64,000 bases of DNA from Opitutaceae bacterium (GTDB lineage Bacteria; Verrucomicrobiota; Verrucomicrobiia; Opitutales; Opitutaceae): NCBI GenBank assembly GCA_016711225.1, contig JADJTK010000012.1:114543-178542 (forward strand), in the 5' to 3' direction. This document shows, in pieces, positions 36,228-44,621 of the stretch. Positions within the stretch are counted from its first letter, which is position 1. Every line of letters begins with the position of its first letter. Below the pieces are notes generated by a model. The model was not told where the DNA came from. It saw only the letters and a list, made by a program, of their open reading frames with translations, and did no database searches. Made by a program: the position numbers and the translations under genes.

Positions 36228-37733
36228 ATGACCTTCTTCGCCTACCTCACGATTCTCCGTCCCGTGCGGACGCTGCTCGTCACGCTGCTCGTCGTCTTGA
36301 TCGCGACCGCACACCTGGCCGGAGTACTCCGAGGGCATCCCTCCGAAGAAATCCTCCTGTTCGTGTTTGCCGCAGTCGGTCCGCTCATCGTCGGGGCGCT
36401 GCTCTTTGGCCCGTTCCGCGAGTTGATGAGTCGGAACTTCTTCCCGACACTGCCAAGCGCTCGGCGCAGCCTGCGCCGCTGGCACATCGCCACGGTAACC
36501 GCGACGGCCCTGGTTCTCCTTCTGGCGGCCTCGCGCGCCCTTCCGGGCATCCCCCGCGCGACCATGCTCGGACTGATCGTGGCCGGTCTCACGCTCCCCT
36601 TGCTCAACGACGCCCGGCGCCCATCAGCTGCAGCGGGCTGGCTGCGCGCCCTCCTGCTCATCGCCCTCGTTCTTTCGACTCGCCCCCTAGCCGCCGCCGT
36701 CGGTCCGCCGGCGCAATGGGCGACCCTCGCCGCCGGAGTCGCGTGCGTCGTCCTCGGTTTCCACCGCGGTTTCGCGGCGCCGAAGGGACAAGACCGCCAG
36801 CCGTGTTTCAGTCTCCAAAGCCAGCTACCGATTCCCGGTAGTGGATTCGTGGAAATCATGCGCTGCGCCCAAGCCGACAAAGCTCGCTTCGCCGCCCGCA
36901 AGACCACTCGCCGAACCTGCGCGTGGACGGTCACCTCAGTAAGCTCCTCGCTGCGCGATTGGGTCGCAGTGCTGCACCACGCCCGCCTCGGCCACGGAAG
37001 CCGCTTCGGGTCGCTCTTGGGGCACGCCGCTACGGGCGGCCTGGTCGCCATCATTTGCCCGGTGGCGATCTTCTTCCTCGGCCGTCGCGACTTTGGCGAC
37101 GGGTCGACCTACGTGGCGTGGTGCCGCGAACTCGCAGAGGCCAGCCGCTTCGGCCCGGCCGGCAAGCCCCCGAGCAGCGACTTCGGAGCGAGCCGCGTCG
37201 CCATGAGCATGATGATTCTGATGATCGCCAGCGGAACCACCGCGATCACCACCAAGCTATTTCCGCTCTCCCGTCGCCGGCTCGCCTCCGCTGTGTTCGC
37301 CGAAACGATTCGCTTGGGCGCCAGCGCATGGCTTGGATACGCCTTCACTCTTTTTGCCGGGGTCGCTCTGGCGGGTCGGGTCGCGGGCATTCCTCTCACC
37401 GCCGATTCTTTTGCAGGGCCGCTTCTCGACACTCTGCTTACGCCCCCTCTCTGGCTCGGAGCGCTCGCGTTCCTGTTCCTGGTGGGCCGCTGGCTCGGCT
37501 TCTTCGGCCTGCTCGCCACCTATTTTTTGTTCATCCTTACCTCCGGCGTCGTGACCGGGATCATCTCCGCCATGTCGGTATACTTTCGCTTCCTCCCGTT
37601 CGGCCCACTGGTCTGGCTTGGGATCACCGCCGTAGCCGGCTACCTGTGCTGGCTTGCCTTACAAGGCCACCTCCGCCGTTGCGACCTTACCCGACCTCCC
37701 GCTTGGGCGAAGCTCTTCAATTCGGGCCTCTGA
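36228..37733 (+). CDS. Large ABC permease-like membrane protein (copy 1)
   Basis: A 501-residue protein with about ten hydrophobic helices in two blocks (about 5-175 and 270-495), separated by a hydrophilic middle rich in Arg and Lys. It starts 18 bases after the ATPase stop. It is a paralogue of the next gene: both begin with TILRPxRTL, contain FGPxxELMSR/LLGPLHEVMHR and RRxLRRWH, and end with a CDLT motif. No named family was recognised. The two probably form the membrane part of one exporter. Confidence 0.8.
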   Translation: MTFFAYLTILRPVRTLLVTLLVVLIATAHLAGVLRGHPSEEILLFVFAAVGPLIVGALLFGPFRELMSRNFFPTLPSARRSLRRWHIATVTATALVLLLAASRALPGIPRATMLGLIVAGLTLPLLNDARRPSAAAGWLRALLLIALVLSTRPLAAAVGPPAQWATLAAGVACVVLGFHRGFAAPKGQDRQPCFSLQSQLPIPGSGFVEIMRCAQADKARFAARKTTRRTCAWTVTSVSSSLRDWVAVLHHARLGHGSRFGSLLGHAATGGLVAIICPVAIFFLGRRDFGDGSTYVAWCRELAEASRFGPAGKPPSSDFGASRVAMSMMILMIASGTTAITTKLFPLSRRRLASAVFAETIRLGASAWLGYAFTLFAGVALAGRVAGIPLTADSFAGPLLDTLLTPPLWLGALAFLFLVGRWLGFFGLLATYFLFILTSGVVTGIISAMSVYFRFLPFGPLVWLGITAVAGYLCWLALQGHLRRCDLTRPPAWAKLFNSGL

Positions 37734-37743
37734 GCACCCCGCC

Positions 37744-39246
37744 ATGAACGCCCGCACCTATTTCACCATTCTCCGCCCGGGGCGGACGCTGTTCGCCTCC
37801 GCACTCTACGTCGGCTTCGTCTATCTCTGGCTACGCACCCTCTTCCATGCTTCCCCCCCGGAAGCGCTCTGCTTCACTCTGTCGCTCTTCGGGCCCGCCA
37901 TACTCGGCATCCTGCTGCTCGGGCCATTGCACGAGGTGATGCACCGCAGTGTGTTCCCACTTCTTCCCAACGCCCGCCGCCAACTCCGCCGCTGGCATCT
38001 GCGCGCTCTCGCGACTGTTGCGCTGCTCTTCTTCATTCCGGCCGCGCTCTTCACCGCGATCATTCCGATTCCCGCAATGATCGGTCTGATTATCGCCAGT
38101 CTCTCGACTCCGTTGCTCAACCAGCGGCAGCGTTTCCGCCGGCAGCTTCGGCCCCAGTTTCTTCTGCTCCTCGCCCTCGGCATCCTCCTCGCCTCGGTCG
38201 GCCGTGGTCCGGTCATCTTGGCCTGCAACGCAGCTCCTTGGGGCATCCTCGCGGGCGGACTCGTCTTTGGCGCGCTCAGTTTCCGCCGCGGCTTTTCGTC
38301 GCAGAATACCCGTGACCGCTGGCGCGATCCGGTGCTCTATTGCGCACAAAGCACGCTGCCGTTCGTCGGCACCGACATCCAGCTCCACGCCCAGTTTCAG
38401 GCGCGCCAACTCCAGCTGGACCGAAAGACCACGACTGGGCGCGACTGGAGCAGCCCCACTGTTGGCACCACGCTCCGCGACTGCTCCCGGGCCCTGCACC
38501 ACGCCCGCTTCGGCCACCGGGGCAAATACGGCCATCTGCTCGGGCTCGGAATCGTCACCGCGGGCGTGGTCCCGGCCTGCCTCGGCCTAGTTCTCGGCAT
38601 GGAGAGACTCAGCGGCAAAGCGACGACCTTGGCCCAGTTCGGTCGCCTGATTCTCGAGACAGGAGAAGTCGACGGCCGCATCGACCATCCTCTCTCGATG
38701 GTCGTACTCACCCTCCTTCCCATGATGGGCTTTGCCCTCTCGTGCTTGGCCGCTTTGCTGACTTCAATTCCGGCCTGCACACTGCCGATTTCACGTTATC
38801 GACTGGCCACCAGCCTGTTCCTCAACGCCCACCGCGCCGTCGCCGCTATCCTGGCCGTCAATATTCTGAGCACGGTCATGATCTGGTTGGTACTGAGCCA
38901 TATCGCCGACGTGCCCTTCGAATTCGGTCTGCTGGCGAGGCCGCTCGCGGCATGGCTGGCCCTCCCGCCCGCCATCACCCTCGCGCTGAGTACCTACTTC
39001 CTCCACAGCGCCCTCTGGCGGCATCTTGCCTCCTTCGTCTGGAGCATCGGCTTCATCGCCGAGCTCTACGCCACCGAGATCGCCTTCACCTCCCTCGTCC
39101 TGTCCCCGCTCGGCCTGCTCTTGTGCGTTGCTGTCACCGCCCTCTCCGGTTGGGCAAGCTGGCAGGTCATCCGCCGCCACTACCAAACCTGCGACCTTAC
39201 CCAGGCCGGCGAGACGCTCCGAAAACTCGGTATCGGTCTTGCCTGA
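37744..39246 (+). CDS. Large ABC permease-like membrane protein (copy 2)
   Basis: A 500-residue tandem paralogue of the preceding gene, 10 bases downstream. It shares the TILRPGRTL start, the PNARRQLRRWHLRAL block, the LHHARFGHRGKYGHLLGLG loop (LHHARLGHGSRFGSLLG in copy 1) and the QTCDLTQAGETLRKLG end. ATG 37744 was chosen since it aligns with copy 1. A tandem duplication giving a heterodimeric transporter is the simplest reading. Confidence 0.8.
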   Translation: MNARTYFTILRPGRTLFASALYVGFVYLWLRTLFHASPPEALCFTLSLFGPAILGILLLGPLHEVMHRSVFPLLPNARRQLRRWHLRALATVALLFFIPAALFTAIIPIPAMIGLIIASLSTPLLNQRQRFRRQLRPQFLLLLALGILLASVGRGPVILACNAAPWGILAGGLVFGALSFRRGFSSQNTRDRWRDPVLYCAQSTLPFVGTDIQLHAQFQARQLQLDRKTTTGRDWSSPTVGTTLRDCSRALHHARFGHRGKYGHLLGLGIVTAGVVPACLGLVLGMERLSGKATTLAQFGRLILETGEVDGRIDHPLSMVVLTLLPMMGFALSCLAALLTSIPACTLPISRYRLATSLFLNAHRAVAAILAVNILSTVMIWLVLSHIADVPFEFGLLARPLAAWLALPPAITLALSTYFLHSALWRHLASFVWSIGFIAELYATEIAFTSLVLSPLGLLLCVAVTALSGWASWQVIRRHYQTCDLTQAGETLRKLGIGLA

Positions 39247-39301
39247 CCAAGGCCTCCCATAGGAATCTATCCGCCACCAGCCCGCGGCTCCCTCCGCCCT
39301 T

Positions 39302-39347
39302 CAATCGAGAATCGGCAACCCAAAATCGAAAATCCGCCGCTCTCCAC
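39302..39347. repeat. AATCGGCAATC/AAAATCG repeat
   Basis: Reads TCAATCGAGAATCGGCAACC, then CAAAATCGAAAATCCGCC, an A/T-rich patch in GC-rich DNA, about 50 bases ahead of the DUF2059 gene. Related wording lies at 40061-40085 and, directly before a start codon, at 53405-53433. Confidence 0.55.
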
Positions 39348-39394
39348 TTCCCCCTTTCCCTCATCACACCATACAAAACCCGCTAGCTCCGCAC

Positions 39395-39928
39395 ATGAAA
39401 CGTCTCCTCCTCTCCCTCGCGCTCGCCTGCTCGACCGTCTTCGCGGCCGACACCAAACCCAGCGAGGCCTCCATCAAGGAACTGCTCACCGTCTCCGAGG
39501 CCCAAAAGGTCATCGACATCGTGATGGGCAAGATCGACGGCATGATGAAGAACATGATGGACCAGGCCACCAACGGGCAGCCGTTCACCGCCGCGCAACA
39601 GGCCGCCTTCGGCAAATACCAGACCAAGGCCGGGGCTCTCATGCGCGAAGAGCTCACTTGGGCCAAGTTCGAGCCGCTGTACATTCAGATCTACCAGGCC
39701 TCGCTCACCCAGGAGGAAGTCGACGGCATTGTTGCCTTCTACAAAACCTCCGCCGGCCAGGCGCTGGTGAAGAAGATGCCGGTGATCATGCAGAAAACCA
39801 TGGCCGCGATGCCCGCCATCATGGGCCCGATCATGCAGAAGATTCAGCCGCTCGCCCAGGAACTGCGCGCCGAGATGCAGGCCGCAGCTGCTGCTGAGGC
39901 CGCTCCGGCTGCCGCTCCCGCGAAGTAA
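39395..39928 (+). CDS. Exported DUF2059 protein
   Basis: 177 residues. Signal peptide MKRLLLSLALACSTVFA, then a helical DUF2059 domain: ELLTVSEAQKVIDIVMGKID, EPLYIQIYQASLTQEEVDGI, VAFYKTSAGQALVKKMP. The tail is Ala/Pro-rich. The function of the family is unknown. It has its own terminator just downstream. Confidence 0.9.
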   Translation: MKRLLLSLALACSTVFAADTKPSEASIKELLTVSEAQKVIDIVMGKIDGMMKNMMDQATNGQPFTAAQQAAFGKYQTKAGALMREELTWAKFEPLYIQIYQASLTQEEVDGIVAFYKTSAGQALVKKMPVIMQKTMAAMPAIMGPIMQKIQPLAQELRAEMQAAAAAEAAPAAAPAK

Positions 39929-39954
39929 TTCGGACAAAACCCGAGTCCCTCTCC

Positions 39955-39991
39955 CGCCCCGGCCGGTTCATCCGCGCCGGGGCGTTTTGTT
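39955..39991 (+). terminator. Rho-independent terminator after the DUF2059 gene
   Basis: CGCCCCGGC-cggttcatcc-GCGCCGGGGCG followed by TTTTGTT. Confidence 0.88.
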
Positions 39992-40108
39992 AGCCGAAGT
40001 GGCGCGGGCCTCCGTGCCTGCGAGATCCAACCACGCAGGCACGGAGGCCTGCACCACCCAGTCAAGAATCGGCAATCCAAGACTCCGGATTCAGCGAGCA
40101 CACGTCAC

Positions 40109-40462
40109 TTACGCGTCGGCCAACGTCTCGGCCACAAATTGGTTCAAGCTCGAGCCCTGAGCCATCGCCTGAAGCGCGACCTTGCGATGCACCTCCGGCG
40201 CTACCCGCACGACAAACTTCCCACTAAACACCCGGTTGGCGGTCGCCTGCGGCAGAGGCTTCTTGTCACTCAACAGGTTTCCCACCCACTCCTCGACAAC
40301 CACCTGCAACTGCGCGAGGACCTCAGCCTCGGTCGTGCCATGACACGACTGCCCCACCAAGGGAGGCGCGCTGCCGATGTAGGCGCGATCCGTCTCGCTC
40401 CACTCGACGACCTTCACATAGCGCTTCGCGGCCTTCTCGATCTGCTGGCGGGTGATTTTCAT
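40109..40462 (-). CDS. hicB: HicB-like antitoxin
   Basis: 117 residues. The N-terminal half has the partly degraded RNase-H-like HicB fold (YVKVVEWSETDRAYIGSAPPLVG, then CHGTTEAEVLAQLQ), the C-terminal half a ribbon-helix-helix DNA-binding domain (GKFVVRVAPEVHRKVALQAM, SLNQFVAETLADA). Antitoxin and autoregulator of the adjacent HicA; the start overlaps the hicA stop by 4 bases. Confidence 0.9.
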   Translation of the reverse strand: MKITRQQIEKAAKRYVKVVEWSETDRAYIGSAPPLVGQSCHGTTEAEVLAQLQVVVEEWVGNLLSDKKPLPQATANRVFSGKFVVRVAPEVHRKVALQAMAQGSSLNQFVAETLADA

Positions 40463-40668
40463 ATCTGCGTTTCCTCGATGGACCGGCGGACAAGCTTCTC
40501 CTGATAGGGTTTCGCGTCGTCACCCGAGGCACCGGAGAGAGTGACACGCGAACCGCGAGGGTGTTCGTAGTTGCGATGACTTCCCTTGCCCGGCCGGTGA
40601 ACAAATCCGGCGCGCTCAAGATCGGCGATCAACTGGCGAACCTTCCGCGGCACGGCTCGCAGTATCAC
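40459..40668 (-). CDS. hicA: HicA-like mRNA interferase toxin
   Basis: About 69 residues from GTG 40668 (GTG 40653 also possible). The fold is a small dsRNA-binding type: KVRQLIADLERAGFVHRPGK, then GSHRNYEHP with the catalytic His, and VTLSGASGDDAKPYQEKLVRR. It cleaves mRNA when not bound by HicB. Here the toxin comes first, as in many hicAB loci. Confidence 0.9.
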   Translation of the reverse strand: MILRAVPRKVRQLIADLERAGFVHRPGKGSHRNYEHPRGSRVTLSGASGDDAKPYQEKLVRRSIEETQI

Positions 40669-40721
40669 CGTGATATCAGAACCGTCAAGGAGGAGCCCCA
40701 GCTCTCTTCCTTGAGCATGCA

Positions 40722-40855
40722 GCCTTCCGCCCCCTCCTCCCTGCTTCGGCCCCCACTTCTGCATTCAGCATTCTCCATTCTGCCTTCCCTCCTTCTGCCG
40801 CCCGACTTCTTCATTCATCATTCTTCATTCTGCCTTCCCTCCTCCCCCTCCCGTT
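40722..40855. repeat. Tandem TTCTGCATTC / TTCATTCTGCC motifs
   Basis: A series of near repeats such as CTTCTGCATTCAGCATTC, CTCCATTCTGCCTTCC and CTTCATTCATCATTCTTC lies between hicA and accA. It is the longest block of this family in the window and again ends about 50 bases before a start codon. Confidence 0.7.
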
Positions 40856-40906
40856 GACTCCACCCCGGCCCGCCTGCATACCCCTGTCGCGTTAGTGTCC
40901 GCTACC

Positions 40907-41878
40907 ATGGAAAAGCCGCAGCACCTGCTGGAATTCGAAAAGCCCATCCGCGACCTAGAGAAACAGCTCGAGCACCTGCGCGAGCTGGCGCTCAAGCACA
41001 AGGTCGGAGCCACCGACGAGATCGCCGCCATCGAGGCAAAGATCGAGACCACCAAGCGCACGGTCTACCGCAACCTCACCGCTTGGCAGCGTGTCCAAAC
41101 CGCCAGACACCCCAAACGCCCCTACGCCCTCGACTACATCGGCGCGCTCTTCCGCGACTTCCAGGAACTCCACGGCGATCGCCAGTTCAACGACGACCGC
41201 GCCCTCATCGGCGGCACCGCCTTCTTCCACGACCGTCCCGTGATGATCGTCGCCCAGCAGAAGGGTCGAGACACCAAGGAGAATCTCGTGCGCAACTTCG
41301 GCATGCCCAACCCCGAGGGCTACCGGAAGGCCCTGCGCCTGATGCGCCTGGCCGAGAAGTTCGGCCTGCCCGTGATCTGCTTTATCGACACCCCTGGCGC
41401 CTTTCCCGGTATCGGCTCCGAGGAGCGCCACGTGGCCGAGGCCATCGCCGTCAACATCCGGGAGATGGCCGTTCTGCGCACCCCGAGCATCGCGATCGTC
41501 ATCGGAGAGGGCGGCTCGGGCGGCGCGCTAGGCATCGGCGTGGCCGACCGCATCCTTGTGTTCGAGAACAGCTACTACTCGGTGATCTCGCCCGAGGGCT
41601 GTGCGGCGATCCTTTGGAAGGACCGCGCCGCCGCCGAGCAGGCTGCCGCCGCCCTCAAGCTCAACGCCGCCGAGCTCACGAAGATGGGCATCGCCCACGA
41701 ACTGCTCGCCGAGCCACTCGGTGGCGCCCACTACGATCCGGCCGCCGCCGCCCGCACCCTCGACGCATCCCTCCAGCGCCACCTCGATACGATCTGTGCG
41801 CTCCCGTTGGAGACCCTGCTCGAGCAGCGCTACCAGTTCTTCCGCCACCTCGGCCAGTACGCCGAGGCGCCCGCATAG
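40907..41878 (+). CDS. accA: Acetyl-CoA carboxylase carboxyltransferase subunit alpha
   Basis: 323 residues from ATG 40907 (MEKPQHLLEFEKPI). Makes malonyl-CoA with AccD. Signatures: RVQTARHPKRPYALDYI, FQELHGDR, GRDTKENLVRNFGMPNPEGY, CFIDTPGAFPGIGSEERH, GEGGSGGALGIGVADR and YSVISPEGCAAILWK. Intact and of normal length. It stands alone, without accD or accBC. Confidence 0.97.
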   Translation: MEKPQHLLEFEKPIRDLEKQLEHLRELALKHKVGATDEIAAIEAKIETTKRTVYRNLTAWQRVQTARHPKRPYALDYIGALFRDFQELHGDRQFNDDRALIGGTAFFHDRPVMIVAQQKGRDTKENLVRNFGMPNPEGYRKALRLMRLAEKFGLPVICFIDTPGAFPGIGSEERHVAEAIAVNIREMAVLRTPSIAIVIGEGGSGGALGIGVADRILVFENSYYSVISPEGCAAILWKDRAAAEQAAAALKLNAAELTKMGIAHELLAEPLGGAHYDPAAAARTLDASLQRHLDTICALPLETLLEQRYQFFRHLGQYAEAPA

Positions 41879-41889
41879 CGATTCATCAT

Positions 41890-42046
41890 CGTGTAGGCCA
41901 GGGCGCCGATCTGGCCGCTGGCTGCAAACCAAGGATGCGCGCCGTTCGCCATCATGTACGCACGCTCTGAACGGCCACCTCAACGCGGTAGCCCACAGCC
42001 AGCCGGAGTAACACGCTTGCCCTGTAGGCCAGGGCGCCGACCTGGC
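41890..42046. repeat. Two GTAGGCCAGGGCGCCGA units
   Basis: TGTAGGCCAGGGCGCCGATC (41892 on) and TGTAGGCCAGGGCGCCGACC (42017 on) lie in the accA-VWA gap. Each contains GGCCAG..CTGGCC, a small hairpin. They belong to the family also seen at 26181-26236. Confidence 0.75.
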
Positions 42047-42070
42047 CCTCTTCCCGCCGCCCCGCCCAAC

Positions 42071-42101
42071 GAAAATCGGGCGCACCTCCCAGTGCGCCCG
42101 A
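42071..42101 (-). terminator. Terminator of the VWA gene
   Basis: On the minus strand, TCGGGCGCAC-tgggagg-TGCGCCCGA is followed by TTTTCGTT. It lies 23 bases after the stop at 42124. Confidence 0.85.
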
Positions 42102-42123
42102 TCGTCTGGGGTTGGCGTTGCGC

Positions 42124-43836
42124 TTAGTCGTGCATGTAGCGCATCACCACCTTCGACCGTTTCCCTGCGCCGTCCGAGGCGCTTGTTTTCCCTGCGCCGT
42201 CCGCGGCGCTCGTTGCCCCTGCGCCGTCCCCGGCGCATTCTGCATCCCTCTCGCCTGCCGAGAAATTGGCCACCCGTTCGCCATGCCCGGAGAGCTTGGC
42301 CATCGCGGTGTAGAGGCCGGCCACCAGCTTGCGTTCGTCGGCCATCGTACGATCCGAGTCCGCGGCGAGCAGCTCATGGAGCTCACCGAGCTGCACATAC
42401 GCCTTCTCCTGATTGTTTTCCGTAAGATGGGCCGTCATCGCGCTCTTGAGCGCGAGGTATTCGCTCACCAGCAACCGCCCACGGGTGAGACCGACGCTCG
42501 CCCCGCGTTTGCTCACCAGCGGCAGCTCCAGCTTCGCCGTCTTGGCGACCGTGGAACCGACCTCCCGATACGAGAGCCCCACTGCGGCCAGCGGCCGACC
42601 TTCGACGTACCGGCGCTCGGGCAGGTCTTCCGCCTCCGGGGCGAACGCGGCGTAGATCGCCCCACGGCTCTTGCTCAGAAACACGGTCGTCACTTGGAAG
42701 CGCACATCGCGGTCACCCTCCCACTTGAGCATCTCGCCCGGAATCCCGTACACGCCCACCAAGCGCAGACCGGCCGCCGGGCGAATCGTCACATCGAGAT
42801 CGTGGGCCAGCTCGGTCACCATCGTATCGAGGTCCTCGGTAAAGGTCTTCACCATCGCCGCCTCGTCGGGGAAGAAGAAAAGGTTGCCGCCGCGCACCGA
42901 GCTCACCTTCGACGCCAACTCGGCGCCGAAGTCCACGCCCACGCCGACGGTGGTTTGGCCGATGCCGTCGCGCGAGCCGGCCTCCATGATTCCCATAAAG
43001 CCACCGGCCGTAGTATCGCCAACATTGGGGCGTTCGTCCGTGAACTGCATCACGCGAGTGCGTCCACGGAAGGATGTCTGGCTCTGGCGCGCCAGCGCGA
43101 AGCCCACCTGCAAGCCCTCCTCCATGTTGGTCGAGCCGGAGCTCTCAATGGCGGCGATCGCCGCCGCGATGCCGGCTCGGTTCGCCTTGGTGGCGGGGGT
43201 CGGAGCCAGGTGCACGTGCGAGGTATCACCGTAAAGCACAATCGAGAGCTGGTCGTCGGGCCCGAGCTGGGAGTGGATCTGACCCAGGCATTTCCGCACC
43301 AGGGCGAGCGGTTCACCGTCCATGGAGCCGGACTTGTCGACAACGGCAACCAGGTTGAGCGGTTCGCGGTGCCAGGTGGCCGCATCCAGCCCAGAGGAGA
43401 GGCCGATCTGCCCGAGGTATTTAACCTCCGGCTTCGTCAGGAGCGCGGCCGGCATCGCTTCGCCGTTGAGAATGAAGAGCTCCTTGCTCTCGGTCCGGCA
43501 CTGCAACGGCAGGTCGTGTTCGCTGAATAGTCCCTCGGCCGTGATCGTATTCGGGTGGGGAAACCCGCCGTCTTCGGCGGCATCGCGAAAGAAGCGGGCA
43601 TCCTTCGCCCCGCCCACCGTGGCGCCCAGGCGCACGCCGGCCAAAGTGGACCCGGCCGAATAGCCCGTCGCCCCCACAGCAGTGACTTCGAAGGGGCTGA
43701 GGACGATGATGTCCTCCTCCTTGTCCTTGTCCGGCGGAACCGGCGTGGTCGGATCACCGAGCAGGATAAGCGGAGTGGAGAGAAGGAGGCTGGAGACGAA
43801 GGCAGCGGCGAAGCGGCGGGGGGTGATGGTTTTCAT
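42124..43836 (-). CDS. Exported von Willebrand factor A domain protein
   Basis: 570 residues. An N-terminal signal (MKTITPRRFAAAFVSSLLLS) is followed by an EEDIIVLSPFEVTA segment, reminiscent of the start of verrucomicrobial TonB-dependent receptors. A VWA domain at about 160-340 has the MIDAS motif DKSGSMDG and SSGSTNMEEG. The following part matches the C-terminal half of YfbK-like VWA proteins (DUF3520-like: YVQLGELHELL region). The C-terminus ends in three copies of a nine-residue unit like DGAGKTSAS, encoded by 27-bp DNA repeats. Role unknown; possibly protein interaction at the cell surface. Three phased TGTCA boxes lie upstream. Confidence 0.85.
   Translation of the reverse strand: MKTITPRRFAAAFVSSLLLSTPLILLGDPTTPVPPDKDKEEDIIVLSPFEVTAVGATGYSAGSTLAGVRLGATVGGAKDARFFRDAAEDGGFPHPNTITAEGLFSEHDLPLQCRTESKELFILNGEAMPAALLTKPEVKYLGQIGLSSGLDAATWHREPLNLVAVVDKSGSMDGEPLALVRKCLGQIHSQLGPDDQLSIVLYGDTSHVHLAPTPATKANRAGIAAAIAAIESSGSTNMEEGLQVGFALARQSQTSFRGRTRVMQFTDERPNVGDTTAGGFMGIMEAGSRDGIGQTTVGVGVDFGAELASKVSSVRGGNLFFFPDEAAMVKTFTEDLDTMVTELAHDLDVTIRPAAGLRLVGVYGIPGEMLKWEGDRDVRFQVTTVFLSKSRGAIYAAFAPEAEDLPERRYVEGRPLAAVGLSYREVGSTVAKTAKLELPLVSKRGASVGLTRGRLLVSEYLALKSAMTAHLTENNQEKAYVQLGELHELLAADSDRTMADERKLVAGLYTAMAKLSGHGERVANFSAGERDAECAGDGAGATSAADGAGKTSASDGAGKRSKVVMRYMHD
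42164..42244. repeat. Three 27-bp tandem repeats in the VWA gene
   Basis: Units starting at 42164, 42191 and 42218 share CCTGCGCCGTCCGCGGCGCT with few changes. They are in frame and encode the C-terminal nine-residue repeats. Each unit contains GGCGC/GCGCC, so it can form a hairpin. Confidence 0.9.
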
Positions 43837-44171
43837 GGTGTGTTGAAGTGGTCTGTGTTCTGAACGTCACCAGCCTACCATTTCCGCCCGGTCAAGTTGT
43901 CAGACCCGCGTAAGACTTTGTCAGAAGTTTCCCCGCAAATGTCATGGGCCGGCGGTGGGTGTGGCCTCCCATCCCCAGGGGCTGGTGGACGTCGCCGGCG
44001 TCCTCAGCACAGATCGGCAGCTTTGCACAAAGTTCGAGTCGCCACGAGGTCACCACACAAGGGCTGGACTCGACAGTGCGCTCGCAGTTCGGGTAATCCT
44101 TCCTCCGGTGCGAAGCTGTGTCCATCGGCCAGCGCCCCCTCCCAACGCCGTTCCTCCGACTCGTCCAGCCC
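43837..44171. promoter_or_regulatory. Divergent gap with three TGTCA boxes at 21-bp spacing
   Basis: TGTCA occurs at 43898, 43919 and 43940, exactly 21 bases apart, the first two within TTGTCAGA. They lie 60 to 110 bases upstream of the VWA start. The spacing of two helical turns puts all boxes on one face of the DNA, as expected for an activator array. The rest of the 335-base gap shows no gene. Confidence 0.5.
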
Positions 44172-44612
44172 ATGAGAATCCCGGTCCTTCTCCTTGCTCT
44201 GTGTGTCCTCTGCCATTCCGCGCTGGCCGAACCCGAGACACTCTCGACCGAAAGGCTGCTTCGCCAGCAATCGACCGCCTGGGACGAAGCGATCTGGCGA
44301 AAAGACGAAAAGGCCATTGTCGCCAACATCGGCGAAGGCTTCCGCCAAGTGGATGTCCGCGGGCACGTCTGCGCCCAAGCCGAGTTTGTCGCCGATCTGC
44401 TCGATCCGGAGGTCCACATCGACCCGTACACGGTGGAAAATCTCGAGGTGAAAGTCCTCGGCGAGGTTGCGCTGCTCACCGGCGTAACCCACATGACCGG
44501 CACCTACCAGCTGAAACCGTTTCAGACCTACTACCGGTACGTAGATGTCTACCACCGCGTGGACGGCCGCTGGGTGGTCGTCTACATCCACGTCACACGC
44601 GTGGAGAAGTAG
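44172..44612 (+). CDS. Exported NTF2-like (DUF4440-type) protein
   Basis: 146 residues from ATG 44172, with signal peptide MRIPVLLLALCVLCHSALA. The rest has the SnoaL/DUF4440 pattern: QSTAWDEAIWRKDEKAIVAN, then FRQVDVRGHVCAQAEFVADL, VLGEVALLTGVTHMTGTY and RYVDVYHRVDGRWVVVYIHV. Such proteins are small cone-shaped folds of varied function. Convergent with the glycosidase gene, 9 bases between stops. Confidence 0.85.
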   Translation: MRIPVLLLALCVLCHSALAEPETLSTERLLRQQSTAWDEAIWRKDEKAIVANIGEGFRQVDVRGHVCAQAEFVADLLDPEVHIDPYTVENLEVKVLGEVALLTGVTHMTGTYQLKPFQTYYRYVDVYHRVDGRWVVVYIHVTRVEK

Positions 44613-44621
44613 GCGCGCCGC

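Noticed and set aside
42164..42244. Tandem repeats considered as a CRISPR array
   Set aside because: The 27-bp units are contiguous without spacers and lie in frame in a protein gene; no cas genes are in the window.
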